NCBI GenBank assembly: GCA_944354535.1
Contig: CALVPY010000018.1
Location: 1-47,303 of the forward strand
Origin: an uncultured Clostridia bacterium
Lineage (GTDB): Bacteria; Bacillota; Clostridia; Christensenellales; Borkfalkiaceae
Length of the DNA: 47,303 bases
Direction: 5' to 3'
Shown piece after piece: positions 19,576 through 27,664 of the stretch. How positions within the stretch are numbered: position 1 is the first letter of the stretch; every line of letters begins with the position of its first letter. The notes beneath the pieces are model-generated. The model was not told where the DNA came from. It saw nothing but the letters and a program-made list of their open reading frames with translations, and did not search any database. The position numbers and the translations under genes are program-made.

Positions 19576-19623
19576 TGTAACCAAAAGGTAAAATTTTGTA
19601 AAATGTACGAGACAAGTGTAAAA
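19576..19623 (-). promoter_or_regulatory. Pho-box-like direct repeats
   Basis: Read on the minus strand, half-sites TTTACA (19623-19618), TTTACA (19603-19598), TTTACC (19592-19587) and GTTACA (19581-19576) occur, the last three at exact 11-base steps and the first 20 bases away. This matches the TT(A/C/T)ACA repeats bound by PhoP in Gram-positive bacteria. They lie just upstream of the -35. Confidence 0.65.
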
Positions 19624-19649
19624 TTTCGCGGTTTTCGCACTGATTTTAC

Positions 19650-19676
19650 AAAAAAAGCGGCTCAAAGCCGCTTTTC
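19650..19676 (-). terminator. terminator after the P-type ATPase
   Basis: A 10-bp stem, AAAAGCGGCT (19653-19662) with AGCCGCTTTT (19666-19675), is followed on the minus strand by a run of seven T. It lies 15 bases past the ATPase stop. Confidence 0.85.
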
Positions 19677-19690
19677 TTCGGATGCAAATT

Positions 19691-21748
19691 TCAGATGCGC
19701 CCGCGCATGCGCAGGGAGTTGAGGACGGCGAGGAGCATGACGCCGACGTCGCCGAACACCGCCGCCCACAGCGGCACGAACCCCTTGATGGATAAGACCA
19801 TGAGCGCCGCCTTGATGGCGATGGAACCGACGATATTCTGCATGACGATGCGCCGCGTCTTTTTCGCCGTCCGCATGGCTTTGGGGAGCCCTTTGAGGGA
19901 ATCGGATGCGAGCACCATGTCGCTCGCTTCGATGGCGGCATCGCTCCCGAGCCCGCCCATCGCCGCGGCGATGTCGCTTTCCGCCATCACGGGCGTATCG
20001 TTGATGCCGTCGCCCACATAGAGGAGCGCGCCCTCCCCCTTGAGCGCCCGCGCGGCGAGCGGCTTTTCTTCGGGCAGGAGCCCCGCTTTGAGCTCGTCCA
20101 CGGGGAGCCCCGAAAGGGCAGCCTTCGCCCGCTCTTCGGTGTCGCCCGAAAGCACGGCGATCTTCTTGACGCCCGCCACTTTGAGCCCTTTGAGCGCCTC
20201 TTCGGCGTCCGGGCGCAGCTTATCTTCGAGCTCGGCATAGCCGACGAATGCCCCGTCCTCCGCGCAGAACACGACGGCGTGCGGGCTATGGAGTTCGGGA
20301 AGGACGACAGAATGCTCTTCCATCAGCCGTCTGCTCCCCACGAGCACCTCTCTTCCTTCGATGTCGGCGGCAAGCCCCATGCCCGCGATCTCCTGAACGT
20401 TCTTCGCATGGAAGGGCGTCTCCGCATAGCGGAAGGCTTCGGCGAAGGGATGGGAAGACGCGCGCTCCACGGCGGCGATGAGCGACAATGCGCGCTCCGA
20501 CGAGCAGCCCGCGAGCGTGAATTTGCCCTCGGTGAGAGTACCCGTCTTATCGAAAGCTGCCGTCTGCACTTTGGAGAGCGTATCGAGGCACACCGCCCCT
20601 TTGCAGAGCACACCGTGCTTTGCGAGCACGCCCACGCCCGAAAAATAGGTGAGCGGCACCGAGATGATGAGCGCGCACGGGCAGGAGATGACGAGGAAGT
20701 TGAGCGCCCGCATGATCCACGGCGCGAAATCAAAGCCCGTAAAGAGCGGCGGCACCACGGCGAGCAGGACGGCAAGCCCCACGACGACGGGCGTGTAGAT
20801 GCGCGCGAATTTGGTGATGAATTTTTCGGGCTTCGCCTTCTGCGAGGAAGCGTTTTCCACCATCTCCAGAATTTTAGCGACGGCGCTCTCCTCGGAGGGG
20901 CGTTCGACGCGCGCCGTCACGGCGTTGCCCGCGTTGAGGAAGCCCGCCAGAAGCTCCGCCCCCTCGCCGCACTCGCGGAGATAGCTCTCCCCCGTGATGG
21001 ACTTGGTATCGAAGGCGCTCTCGCCCGAAAGCAGGGTGCAGTCGGCGGGCACCTTATCCCCCTTGCGCAGAAGGATGACATCCCCTCTCTTTAATTCCTC
21101 GGGCGCGACTTCGCGCTGCTCCTCCCCTTCGAGGAGGATGGCGCTGTCGCTCTTGAGCTCCATGAGTTTTGCGATCGCCCCGCGCGACGAACCGACGGCG
21201 ACCGCCTGCAAGAGCTCGCCGATCTCATAGAGCAGCATGACGGCGGCGCCCTCCATGCCCTCGCCGAGGGCGAACGCCCCCACCGCCGCGATAAGCATCA
21301 AGAAGTTTTCGTCAAAGAGAAGGCTCAGGCGGAAGGAGCGGAAGAGTTTTACAAAATTCTTGCAGACGGTGAGAACGACTTCCCACCCCGCCGCCGCAAA
21401 GGAAGCGAGAAAGAGCGCAAGCGGCAGCCATTCGGGCACGCCGCCCACGAAATGCAAAACAAGCCCCGGCACAAAGAAGAGCGCCGAGATCGCAATGGAG
21501 ACGATCTCTTTTACATGGCGCTCCTTCTTGCGGGGGGCGCTGCCGTCGACGATCTCCACCTCTTCAAAGCCCGCGATAAGCTCAACGGCGCCCGAGAACG
21601 CCTCGGGCGTATTGTAGGAGAGCGTCACGCGCTGGTTGATGAAGTCGACCGCCGCCTCCTCGATGTCTTTGAGCTCTTCGAGCTCCTCTTTGAGTTCCGC
21701 CGCACAGGCGGCGCAATCCAGATTTTTGATGCGAATGACACGACGCAT
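19691..21748 (-). CDS. heavy-metal P1B-type ATPase (Zn/Cd/Pb efflux type)
   Basis: This 685-residue pump has an N-terminal metal-binding domain with DCAACAAEL (11-19), about eight membrane helices, the metal-site motif SCPCAL (355-360), phosphorylated Asp400 in DKTGTLT, the P1B-specific SHPFAEA and VGDGINDTP. CPC with the HMA motif and membrane layout fits the ZntA/CadA group, but copper cannot be excluded. The ATG at 21748 has GAAGGAG six bases upstream. The promoter overlaps an ArsR/SmtB-type operator, so induction by a divalent metal is expected; the repressor gene is not in the window. Confidence 0.93.
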   Translation of the reverse strand: MRRVIRIKNLDCAACAAELKEELEELKDIEEAAVDFINQRVTLSYNTPEAFSGAVELIAGFEEVEIVDGSAPRKKERHVKEIVSIAISALFFVPGLVLHFVGGVPEWLPLALFLASFAAAGWEVVLTVCKNFVKLFRSFRLSLLFDENFLMLIAAVGAFALGEGMEGAAVMLLYEIGELLQAVAVGSSRGAIAKLMELKSDSAILLEGEEQREVAPEELKRGDVILLRKGDKVPADCTLLSGESAFDTKSITGESYLRECGEGAELLAGFLNAGNAVTARVERPSEESAVAKILEMVENASSQKAKPEKFITKFARIYTPVVVGLAVLLAVVPPLFTGFDFAPWIMRALNFLVISCPCALIISVPLTYFSGVGVLAKHGVLCKGAVCLDTLSKVQTAAFDKTGTLTEGKFTLAGCSSERALSLIAAVERASSHPFAEAFRYAETPFHAKNVQEIAGMGLAADIEGREVLVGSRRLMEEHSVVLPELHSPHAVVFCAEDGAFVGYAELEDKLRPDAEEALKGLKVAGVKKIAVLSGDTEERAKAALSGLPVDELKAGLLPEEKPLAARALKGEGALLYVGDGINDTPVMAESDIAAAMGGLGSDAAIEASDMVLASDSLKGLPKAMRTAKKTRRIVMQNIVGSIAIKAALMVLSIKGFVPLWAAVFGDVGVMLLAVLNSLRMRGRI

Positions 21749-21786
21749 AACTGCTCCTTCGGACGAAGACCGTCCGTCAAACAAAT

Positions 21787-21806
21787 ATATGAACAACTAT
21801 TCATAT
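21787..21806. promoter_or_regulatory. ArsR/SmtB-type operator
   Basis: The 20-base inverted repeat ATATGAACAACTATTCATAT matches the consensus bound by SmtB, CzrA and CadC repressors. It covers the -10 and transcription start of the metal ATPase, the usual place for repression relieved by zinc, cadmium or lead. Confidence 0.75.
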
Positions 21807-21833
21807 AATAGCACAAAGAAAGAGCGACGTCAA
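21805..21833 (-). promoter_or_regulatory. promoter of the metal ATPase
   Basis: On the minus strand TTGACG (21833-21828) and TATTAT (21810-21805) are 17 bases apart. The -10 runs into the operator at 21787-21806. Confidence 0.7.
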
Positions 21834-21841
21834 GCGCTTTT

Positions 21842-22654
21842 TCAAAAATAAATGGACTTTTCCGAAAAAAAACGGACGCCTTCGATGGCAGGAAGGCCCT
21901 TGACCCCCGTAAAGCACAGTTCCTTTGCGATGAGCTTTTGCCGCGTGAGGTGCTTTTCGCGGTTGAGGGCGCCGTCGCCGTACTTGGTGTCGCCGAGGAC
22001 GGGATGCCCGATATGCGCAAGGTGGGCGCGGATCTGGTGCGTCTTGCCCGTGTGCAGGGTGACTTCGAGAAGGCTCAGCCCCTCTTTTTCTTTGAGGACG
22101 CGGTATTCGGTGACGATGGGCTCCCCGCGGGGGCGGTCGAAGATGCGCACGCGGGAAGAGGCGGCATCCTTTTGAAGATAGGCTTTAAGGACGGCGTGCT
22201 TTTCTTGGAAGCTCCCCCTGACGAGGGCGAGATAGCGCTTTTCGGCGCGCCGCTCGCGGAAGGCTTTCAAAAGCTCGTCGGCGGCAGCCCGGGTTTTCGC
22301 GAAAATGAGAAGGCCTTCCGTATTGCGGTCGAGGCGGTGCAGGAAGAAGCACTCCCCCTGCCGCAGGAGCGCCGAAAAGACGGCCTCCGACTGCACGCCG
22401 CTCTCCTTATCGCAGACGACGACGTTTTCATCCTCGTAAAGGACGGAAAACGCCTTCTTCCCTTCCTCGGCGGGCGTCAGGAAGTACTGCACTTTATCTC
22501 CCGCATGAAGGGGCACGTCCTCCCCCACTTTGCCGCCGTTGACGCGCACGTCGCGGCGCTTCAAGAGGGTGCGGAAGGCAAAGGACGCCTGGGCGTCATG
22601 CGCGTCGGTGAAGTTTTTGAGCGAAGTATCCTCGCTGACGGTGTATTCCCGCAC
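21842..22654 (-). CDS. RluA-family pseudouridine synthase with S4 domain
   Basis: This 270-residue enzyme has an N-terminal S4-like RNA-binding region (about 1-60, with LLKRRDVRVNGGKV) and a catalytic domain with the HRLDRNTEGLL motif carrying the catalytic Asp, then HTGKTHQIRAHL. It should convert uridines in rRNA or tRNA to pseudouridine; the target cannot be read off. A GTG start at 22654 is preferred, because GGGAGG lies seven bases upstream and the product begins VREYTVSEDT as in relatives. The gene overlaps the 3' end of feoB by 59 bases. Confidence 0.88.
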   Translation of the reverse strand: MREYTVSEDTSLKNFTDAHDAQASFAFRTLLKRRDVRVNGGKVGEDVPLHAGDKVQYFLTPAEEGKKAFSVLYEDENVVVCDKESGVQSEAVFSALLRQGECFFLHRLDRNTEGLLIFAKTRAAADELLKAFRERRAEKRYLALVRGSFQEKHAVLKAYLQKDAASSRVRIFDRPRGEPIVTEYRVLKEKEGLSLLEVTLHTGKTHQIRAHLAHIGHPVLGDTKYGDGALNREKHLTRQKLIAKELCFTGVKGLPAIEGVRFFSEKSIYF

Positions 22655-24410
22655 GGAAGGTCCTCCCAAAGACAGAGATGAGGATAAGGGCGGCGATGAG
22701 CGGCAGGATCGCCGAAGCGCCGAGGCCCGTCAGAAAATAGACGAGATAGCAAAGAAGGAGCGCGCCCGCCGTCTCTGCAACGGCATAGAGAAGGGCGAGC
22801 TTTACGCCTACTTCGCGCGCGGCAGCCGCCACGGCAGAGACGCAGGGCGAGGAAGCGAGCACGAACACGGCAAGGGCGAACGCGCTCCTCGCGCCGTAGG
22901 GAAAGACGGGGAAGAAGAGTTCCAAACTTGCCGCGACGTTCTCTTTGGCGACGAGCCCCGAGAGCGCCGCATAGGCGATGCGCCAATCTTCCATGCCGAC
23001 GGGCGCGAACAGCCATTTGAGCCCGCCGCACAGATGCGCGAGCATGCTCTCTTCGACGGGAACGAAGCGGAAAGCGAAGTCGAAGGAAGAGAGCAGCCAC
23101 GAGGCGATGAAGAACGCCAAAATGACCGTCCCGAGCTTTATTATAAACTGTTTGAGCTGAAAACACAAGGCTTTTGCAACAGTCTTCGCCTCGGGAAGGC
23201 GGAGCGGCGCAAATTCGAGCACGAGAGGCGCGCCCTTCTCCCCGCTCATCAGAAGGAGCAGGGCAAAACTCAGCCCCGCGCCGAGCACATACAAAAGGAG
23301 CGCCGCCAAAAACTGATCTTGAAAAAAGGACGAGGCGAGCGTGAGATAGACGGGGAGCTTTGCGCTGCACGAGAGATAGGGAAGACACCAAATGACGCGG
23401 CGCTGCATCTTTTTGTCGTCGAGGCCGCGCGTCGAGAGGATGGCAGCCGCCGTACAGCCGAAGCCCATCAGCAGGGAAAAGACCGCCCGCCCGCTCAGGC
23501 CCGCGCGCGAAAGAGTGCCGTCCGTAAAGAAGGCAAGGCGGGACAAGAGCCCGCTCTCTTCGAGCAGCGTCAGGAAGAGAAAGAGCATCGCGATCTGCGG
23601 CACAAAGCACAGAACGCCGCCCACGCTCCCGACGATCCCCTCCCCCACGAAGGAGCAAAGAACGGGCGACGGGATATGCGTTTGAAACGCCTCCTTGATC
23701 CGGATCATCAGCGCCTCGACGAGCCCCTTCAGAAGCCCGCCCGGCCCCACGGGGGAAAAGGTGAGAAAGAACGCCGATGCAAGCAGGAATGCGAACAGCG
23801 CGAACGCCGCCGCAGGGTACAGGAGAAGGCGGTCGAATTTCGTAAGGCGCATGGGGGCGCGCGTGTAGGCCTCTTTCGGAAGCGAGCGTCCTTCTTCCGA
23901 AGCCCCGCGCAGCCGTCCTGCCCGCAGCAGCGCCTCCCCCACCCTTTCGCGCAGAACGCGGGGAGGAACGCCCTCCGTACTCACGACGGGGATGCCCAAA
24001 CAGCGTTCGAGTTCGCGTTCTTCCAGCGTTCCCCCCTGCCGCACGAACTGCCGCTTTTTCGTGAGCACCAAAATGGCACGCCAACCCTTCGCGAGTTCGG
24101 AAAGGAGCGCAAGGCTGCGGGGAAGCGCCGCGCATTCCGAGACGAGGCACACGACGCCCTCGGGATGCTCCTTGAGATAGGCGCAGGCGGCGCGCTCCTC
24201 CATGCTGAGACCGTCGGCGGAATAGACGCCGGGAAGATCGGCTATCTGCACCCTGTTCCCCAAAAGCAGCGCTTCCCCTTCGAGCGCGCTCACCGTGACC
24301 CCGTGCCAATTTCCGACGCGCGCGTGTCCTCCCGTGAGCGCGTTATAAAGCGTGCTCTTGCCCGCGTTGGGATTGCCGAAAAGAAGGAGCTTCAAAGGCG
24401 CCTCTTTCAT
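22596..24410 (-). CDS. feoB: FeoB-like ferrous iron transporter, divergent
   Basis: This 604-residue protein has an N-terminal G domain and a membrane domain of Gate-type helices, taking up Fe(II). G1 GNPNAGKST (12-20), the G2 Thr in NWHGVTV and G3 DLPGVYS (58-64) are intact. The position of the G4 NxxD motif reads TKKR (117-120), so the Asp that selects guanine is missing. In the membrane part the usual GCNVPAI reads GCTAAAI, while PYLSCSAKLPVY is retained. The start at 24410 forms an ATGA overlap with feoA. It is shorter than many FeoB proteins (650-770). Confidence 0.88.
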   Translation of the reverse strand: MKEAPLKLLLFGNPNAGKSTLYNALTGGHARVGNWHGVTVSALEGEALLLGNRVQIADLPGVYSADGLSMEERAACAYLKEHPEGVVCLVSECAALPRSLALLSELAKGWRAILVLTKKRQFVRQGGTLEERELERCLGIPVVSTEGVPPRVLRERVGEALLRAGRLRGASEEGRSLPKEAYTRAPMRLTKFDRLLLYPAAAFALFAFLLASAFFLTFSPVGPGGLLKGLVEALMIRIKEAFQTHIPSPVLCSFVGEGIVGSVGGVLCFVPQIAMLFLFLTLLEESGLLSRLAFFTDGTLSRAGLSGRAVFSLLMGFGCTAAAILSTRGLDDKKMQRRVIWCLPYLSCSAKLPVYLTLASSFFQDQFLAALLLYVLGAGLSFALLLLMSGEKGAPLVLEFAPLRLPEAKTVAKALCFQLKQFIIKLGTVILAFFIASWLLSSFDFAFRFVPVEESMLAHLCGGLKWLFAPVGMEDWRIAYAALSGLVAKENVAASLELFFPVFPYGARSAFALAVFVLASSPCVSAVAAAAREVGVKLALLYAVAETAGALLLCYLVYFLTGLGASAILPLIAALILISVFGRTFRAGIHRQRGYFAQKLHRRA

Positions 24411-24637
24411 CGTTCCACTTTCACGCACGATGCCGCCTCCTTTCCGAGCGCGAAGATGGTATCCTGCGTTTCAACGAGATAGGTGCGCCTGAGGGGAGAG
24501 ACGCGAAGGAGCGTTATCTCTTCCCCGAGCCGCACCCCGAGCGCCGCAAGACGGGAGCGGAGCGCGCCATCCCCTTCCACCCCGGCAACTTTGGCGCGCA
24601 TCCCCTTGGAAAGCGAAGTGATCGGGCAAACTGACAT
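24407..24637 (-). CDS. feoA: FeoA-domain protein
   Basis: FeoA is a small SH3-like cytoplasmic protein that works with FeoB in ferrous iron uptake. The 76-residue product has the family pattern LSKGMRAKVAGVEG, then LRSRLAALGVRLGEEITLLR and a C-terminal IFALGKEAASCVKV. GGAGG lies seven bases before the ATG. Its stop overlaps the feoB start, so the two are coupled. No Fur box is recognised upstream. Confidence 0.9.
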   Translation of the reverse strand: MSVCPITSLSKGMRAKVAGVEGDGALRSRLAALGVRLGEEITLLRVSPLRRTYLVETQDTIFALGKEAASCVKVER

Positions 24638-24655
24638 AAGCTACCTCCAAACGCT

Positions 24656-24692
24656 GCGCGCCCGCCGCGGCATTTTGCCGCGGCGGGCGCGC
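24656..24692. repeat. perfect GC-rich hairpin upstream of feoA
   Basis: Two perfectly complementary 17-base arms, beginning GCGCGCCCGCCGCGGCA, enclose a three-base loop. No T-run follows on either strand. It lies between the DUF378 terminator and the feoA ribosome site and shares the GCGCGCCC...GCGGCA arm with the palindrome at 5610. Confidence 0.8.
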
Positions 24693-24693
24693 C

Positions 24694-24740
24694 TCAAAAA
24701 TAAAAAATGCGGGAAAGACAATTTTTATGCCCCTCCCGCA
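24694..24740 (-). terminator. terminator after the DUF378 gene
   Basis: On the minus strand the stem TGCGGGA/TCCCGCA (24740-24734 with 24714-24708) is followed by TTTTTTATTTTT, 19 bases past the stop of the small membrane protein. Confidence 0.75.
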
Positions 24741-24758
24741 CTTTTCATGCCCGTTTTT

Positions 24759-25004
24759 TCAGTGACTGTGCTGTTCGCGCGCCACGCGGTCGCCCTGCAA
24801 TTTGAGCATCCCGTTCGTGATGATAGGCGAGATGATCAGCCAGATCGCAGCGAGCGCGATGAGCGAATAGACGATGATAGAACCGATCGTGCGGGGGCCC
24901 TGGAAGACTGCCGAGACCAGATTGAAGTCGAACAGCCCGAAGATGCCCCAGTTGAGCGCTCCCACGAGCACCAGAATATAAGAGATCAAGTTTGCAATGA
25001 CCAT
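24759..25004 (-). CDS. DUF378-family small membrane protein
   Basis: This 81-residue protein has two membrane helices (about 4-24 and 41-63) and the family signature VLVGALNWGIFGLF near the N-terminus, followed by FDFNLVSAVF. The function of DUF378 is unknown. The start at 25004 is set by AGGAGGT six bases upstream and by the family N-terminus; an open frame extends 49 codons further but through GC-rich non-homologous sequence. The upstream stretch (25005-25149) holds a GC-rich quasi-repeat (GCGGGAGCGCAT twice on the minus strand) and no clear promoter. Confidence 0.88.
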   Translation of the reverse strand: MVIANLISYILVLVGALNWGIFGLFDFNLVSAVFQGPRTIGSIIVYSLIALAAIWLIISPIITNGMLKLQGDRVAREQHSH

Positions 25005-25149
25005 CGGATACCTCCTGCCATGCAGTTTGCGCCCGACGGCGAAAATTATGCGCTCCCGCCCGCGCACGCCCGCACACGCCCGTTCCGAACTCTCCCGCCC
25101 CATGCGCTCCCGCTTGCACGCTCCCGACCGTGCGCCCGTTCCGCAAAGC

Positions 25150-25182
25150 AAAAGAGGCGCCGCACGCAGCAGCGCCTCTTTT
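25150..25182 (-). terminator. bidirectional terminator after the surface-protein gene
   Basis: An 11-bp stem, AAAAGAGGCGC with GCGCCTCTTTT, encloses an 11-base loop and ends in T-runs on both strands. It lies 32 bases past the stop at 25214. Confidence 0.85.
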
Positions 25183-25213
25183 CATTTCACGATAGGAGCT
25201 TCCCCGTCAAGGG

Positions 25214-27463
25214 TCAGTCTTTCTTTTCTTCGTCGCTTTCAGTCTTCTTCGCGCCCTTGAGCGACTTCATATCCACTTCGTCGACGCTCTTCTTGGGCTT
25301 GACCACAAAGAGAGCCACGAGGATGATGAGCAGCACGCCGGAGATGCAGAACAGCACGACGGCCGCCACGTTGTTCTCCAGCCAATAGGTGGCATCGGGG
25401 AGCGTATCGATGGGGTTGCGCACGTCGATGACCTGATAAGCGGTCACGCTCTTGCCGGGGATGGAGGGCTCGGTCACGGTGACCTTGACCACATAGTACC
25501 CTGCCTCGTTGGGAACGAAGGAAAGATCTTCGGCATCCCAATAATAGCGGTTGTCCGTGCGGTCCCAAAGAGCGTCGTCCTCATCGATCTCGCTGTTGAA
25601 GGGATCGATGCCGACGAGATACTGCGCCCAATCGCCGTCAAAGTATTCCTTCGCGTTCTTGACGAGAGAGGAATAGGAAACGCTCTGCAATTCGGCGGGG
25701 AGCTTGTCCTCATCGAGGCGGAAGAGCTCGTACTCCGTCTCATAGCCGGGAACGGCGATGATCTCGAAATCTTCGACGCTGTACGTCGTATCGCGGTAGC
25801 CGAGATCCTGTTCTTCGGGATCGGTGATGCGCGCCCCGTCATAGCCGACGGTGAAGGAGAATTCGGGGATCTCTTCGATATCCCAAATATTTCCGGAAGC
25901 GACCGAAACGAGCTGGCCGTCAAGATAATACATCATGCCGTTGCCCGCATTGTCGCTCGCGATCACGCGGAAGACGTACTTGCCGGGCTCGTCGATCTCA
26001 AACCGCAAGCGGTTATAGGCAAGGGAGGTCGCGGAAGAAGCCGTATCGGATTCCGTCTGGCTCTGCGAATAGAAATAGATGTTGAAGGTAAGATCGCGGT
26101 AATCGCAGCTGTCGCTCACGATGAGATTACGCAGGGAGGGCAGATAGAAGTAAGCCCCTTCGCCGGCGCTCGCCTTTTCCGCCGCGCGCTCTACCGCCGC
26201 CTGATACTCCGCGGCAAGCACGTCGAGGAGGGATTCCTCCGTGTCGCCGTTGCCGTTGACGTCCGCCTCGTCGGCGGTCTTGACATTCTCGAGCGTCTCG
26301 TCATCGGCGGCAAGCCCGCTGTAGGAAGGGCCTTCCTCCGCGCGGTCCACAAGGATATAGTCGAGCGCGTTCTCGCCCTCGCCGAGCGTCACGGATGCGC
26401 CCTCTGCGGCATACCAGACGAGATAGACGGGCTCTTCCTCTGCGTCGTCGCGGCCGTCGTCCAGCGTAAAGCGGATGGAGACGTACTGCACTTCCTCTTC
26501 GTTGTCGTCATTGGAAGGCATGAACCAGGTGGAAGTGGTGAGCGAATTGTAATCGTCGTCCTCGGGAAGGGTATAGCTGCCGTCCTCGCCCGCAGCCGCC
26601 ATGTAGTACTCGCGCGTGACGGTGACGGTGTTGTCGCACACGTCGATCGCCTCGTAGTCGAGAGAGAACTTCTTGCCGAGGCGGAAAGGATAAACTTCGC
26701 TGTTCACGACGAGTACGGGCGCGGTGTCATCGACGACTTTGCCGTTCTCGTTGAGGGCGAAGGACTGACCGTTGAGCTGTTTGACGAGGACGACCTGCTC
26801 CTCGCCCGAAAGCGTCGTGGCTTCGAAGGTGATGGGCGTTCTGGGGGTATCGGAAGCCGAGGAATGATATTCCATGAAGAATCCGCCGATGTTGGTGAAG
26901 GTACCCACCTTCGTGCCGTTCACATAGACGGAGAACTCGCCGTATGCGCAGTCCACTTCGTCGAGCGTGATCGCGACATCGCCCGAAAGGTCGACTGCGA
27001 CCGTTTCGCTCTTTTCGCCTGCCGCATTGACGACATAGGCGAAGGATCCCTCCTCCCCGTTTGCAAAGACGAGCGCATTTTCGGCAAGCTCGTCCTCGGT
27101 GACGTTCTCTTCCGCACTTTCAAAGGAGATCGTGTATTCGGAGAAAGCGACCTCGGGGAAAGCGACGGTCAAGGAGAAATAGTTCGCCTCCTCGGCGGAA
27201 GCAAACCACTTGAGCGCGAGGTCGCGGCGAAAGTACGCTGCCGCGCCGTTCCCTTTCTGCGTGAAGGAGATGTAGTCGCTCTCGCCCTCTTCGGTATGGG
27301 AGACGGTCGTATCCGTTCCCGCCGAGAAGATATTCGTGGGCGTGTACTCCTCTGCCGAAGCGGACGAACGGGGCATGACCATGCCCGCCGCAAGGCTCAA
27401 AAGCAGCACCAGGAGAAAGCTGAGCGCCGCGATGGTGATCGTTCTGAATTTACTCTTAGTCAT
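25214..27463 (-). CDS. secreted, membrane-anchored surface protein of unknown function
   Basis: I do not recognise a family for this 749-residue protein. It has a signal peptide (about 1-37, ending SSASAEE), a very acidic extracellular part of about 655 residues rich in Asp, Glu, Ser and Thr, one C-terminal membrane helix (about 697-721) and a 28-residue charged cytoplasmic tail starting KPKKS. Patterns such as APVLVVNSEVYPFRLGKKF and GKYVFRVIASDNAGN look like bacterial Ig-like or cadherin-like beta domains. It is a single-gene unit with its own promoter and terminator. A role in adhesion or envelope structure is inference only. Confidence 0.8.
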   Translation of the reverse strand: MTKSKFRTITIAALSFLLVLLLSLAAGMVMPRSSASAEEYTPTNIFSAGTDTTVSHTEEGESDYISFTQKGNGAAAYFRRDLALKWFASAEEANYFSLTVAFPEVAFSEYTISFESAEENVTEDELAENALVFANGEEGSFAYVVNAAGEKSETVAVDLSGDVAITLDEVDCAYGEFSVYVNGTKVGTFTNIGGFFMEYHSSASDTPRTPITFEATTLSGEEQVVLVKQLNGQSFALNENGKVVDDTAPVLVVNSEVYPFRLGKKFSLDYEAIDVCDNTVTVTREYYMAAAGEDGSYTLPEDDDYNSLTTSTWFMPSNDDNEEEVQYVSIRFTLDDGRDDAEEEPVYLVWYAAEGASVTLGEGENALDYILVDRAEEGPSYSGLAADDETLENVKTADEADVNGNGDTEESLLDVLAAEYQAAVERAAEKASAGEGAYFYLPSLRNLIVSDSCDYRDLTFNIYFYSQSQTESDTASSATSLAYNRLRFEIDEPGKYVFRVIASDNAGNGMMYYLDGQLVSVASGNIWDIEEIPEFSFTVGYDGARITDPEEQDLGYRDTTYSVEDFEIIAVPGYETEYELFRLDEDKLPAELQSVSYSSLVKNAKEYFDGDWAQYLVGIDPFNSEIDEDDALWDRTDNRYYWDAEDLSFVPNEAGYYVVKVTVTEPSIPGKSVTAYQVIDVRNPIDTLPDATYWLENNVAAVVLFCISGVLLIILVALFVVKPKKSVDEVDMKSLKGAKKTESDEEKKD

Positions 27464-27557
27464 GGAAACCTGCTCCGTGCGGGTACGAGTACCCGCAAAG
27501 TGTTCTTATCTTGGGAATGATCCCGCCAAATACGCCCGAAAGCGCATTCACCCAACT

Positions 27558-27586
27558 ATTTTACACAAAATTTTTGCGCCCGTCAA
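27558..27586 (-). promoter_or_regulatory. sigma-A promoter of the surface-protein gene
   Basis: On the minus strand TTGACG (27586-27581) and TAAAAT (27563-27558) are 17 bases apart. The leader of about 90 bases has a perfect 8-bp hairpin, GCGGGTAC/GTACCCGC, at about 27480-27497, close to the ribosome site. Confidence 0.75.
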
Positions 27587-27664
27587 GCGGTAACAACCCG
27601 TCTCGGGGAAGAAAATTAAAATTTCACCCGACCGCCGCAGGGAAGGGCGCCCGAACACACTTAC

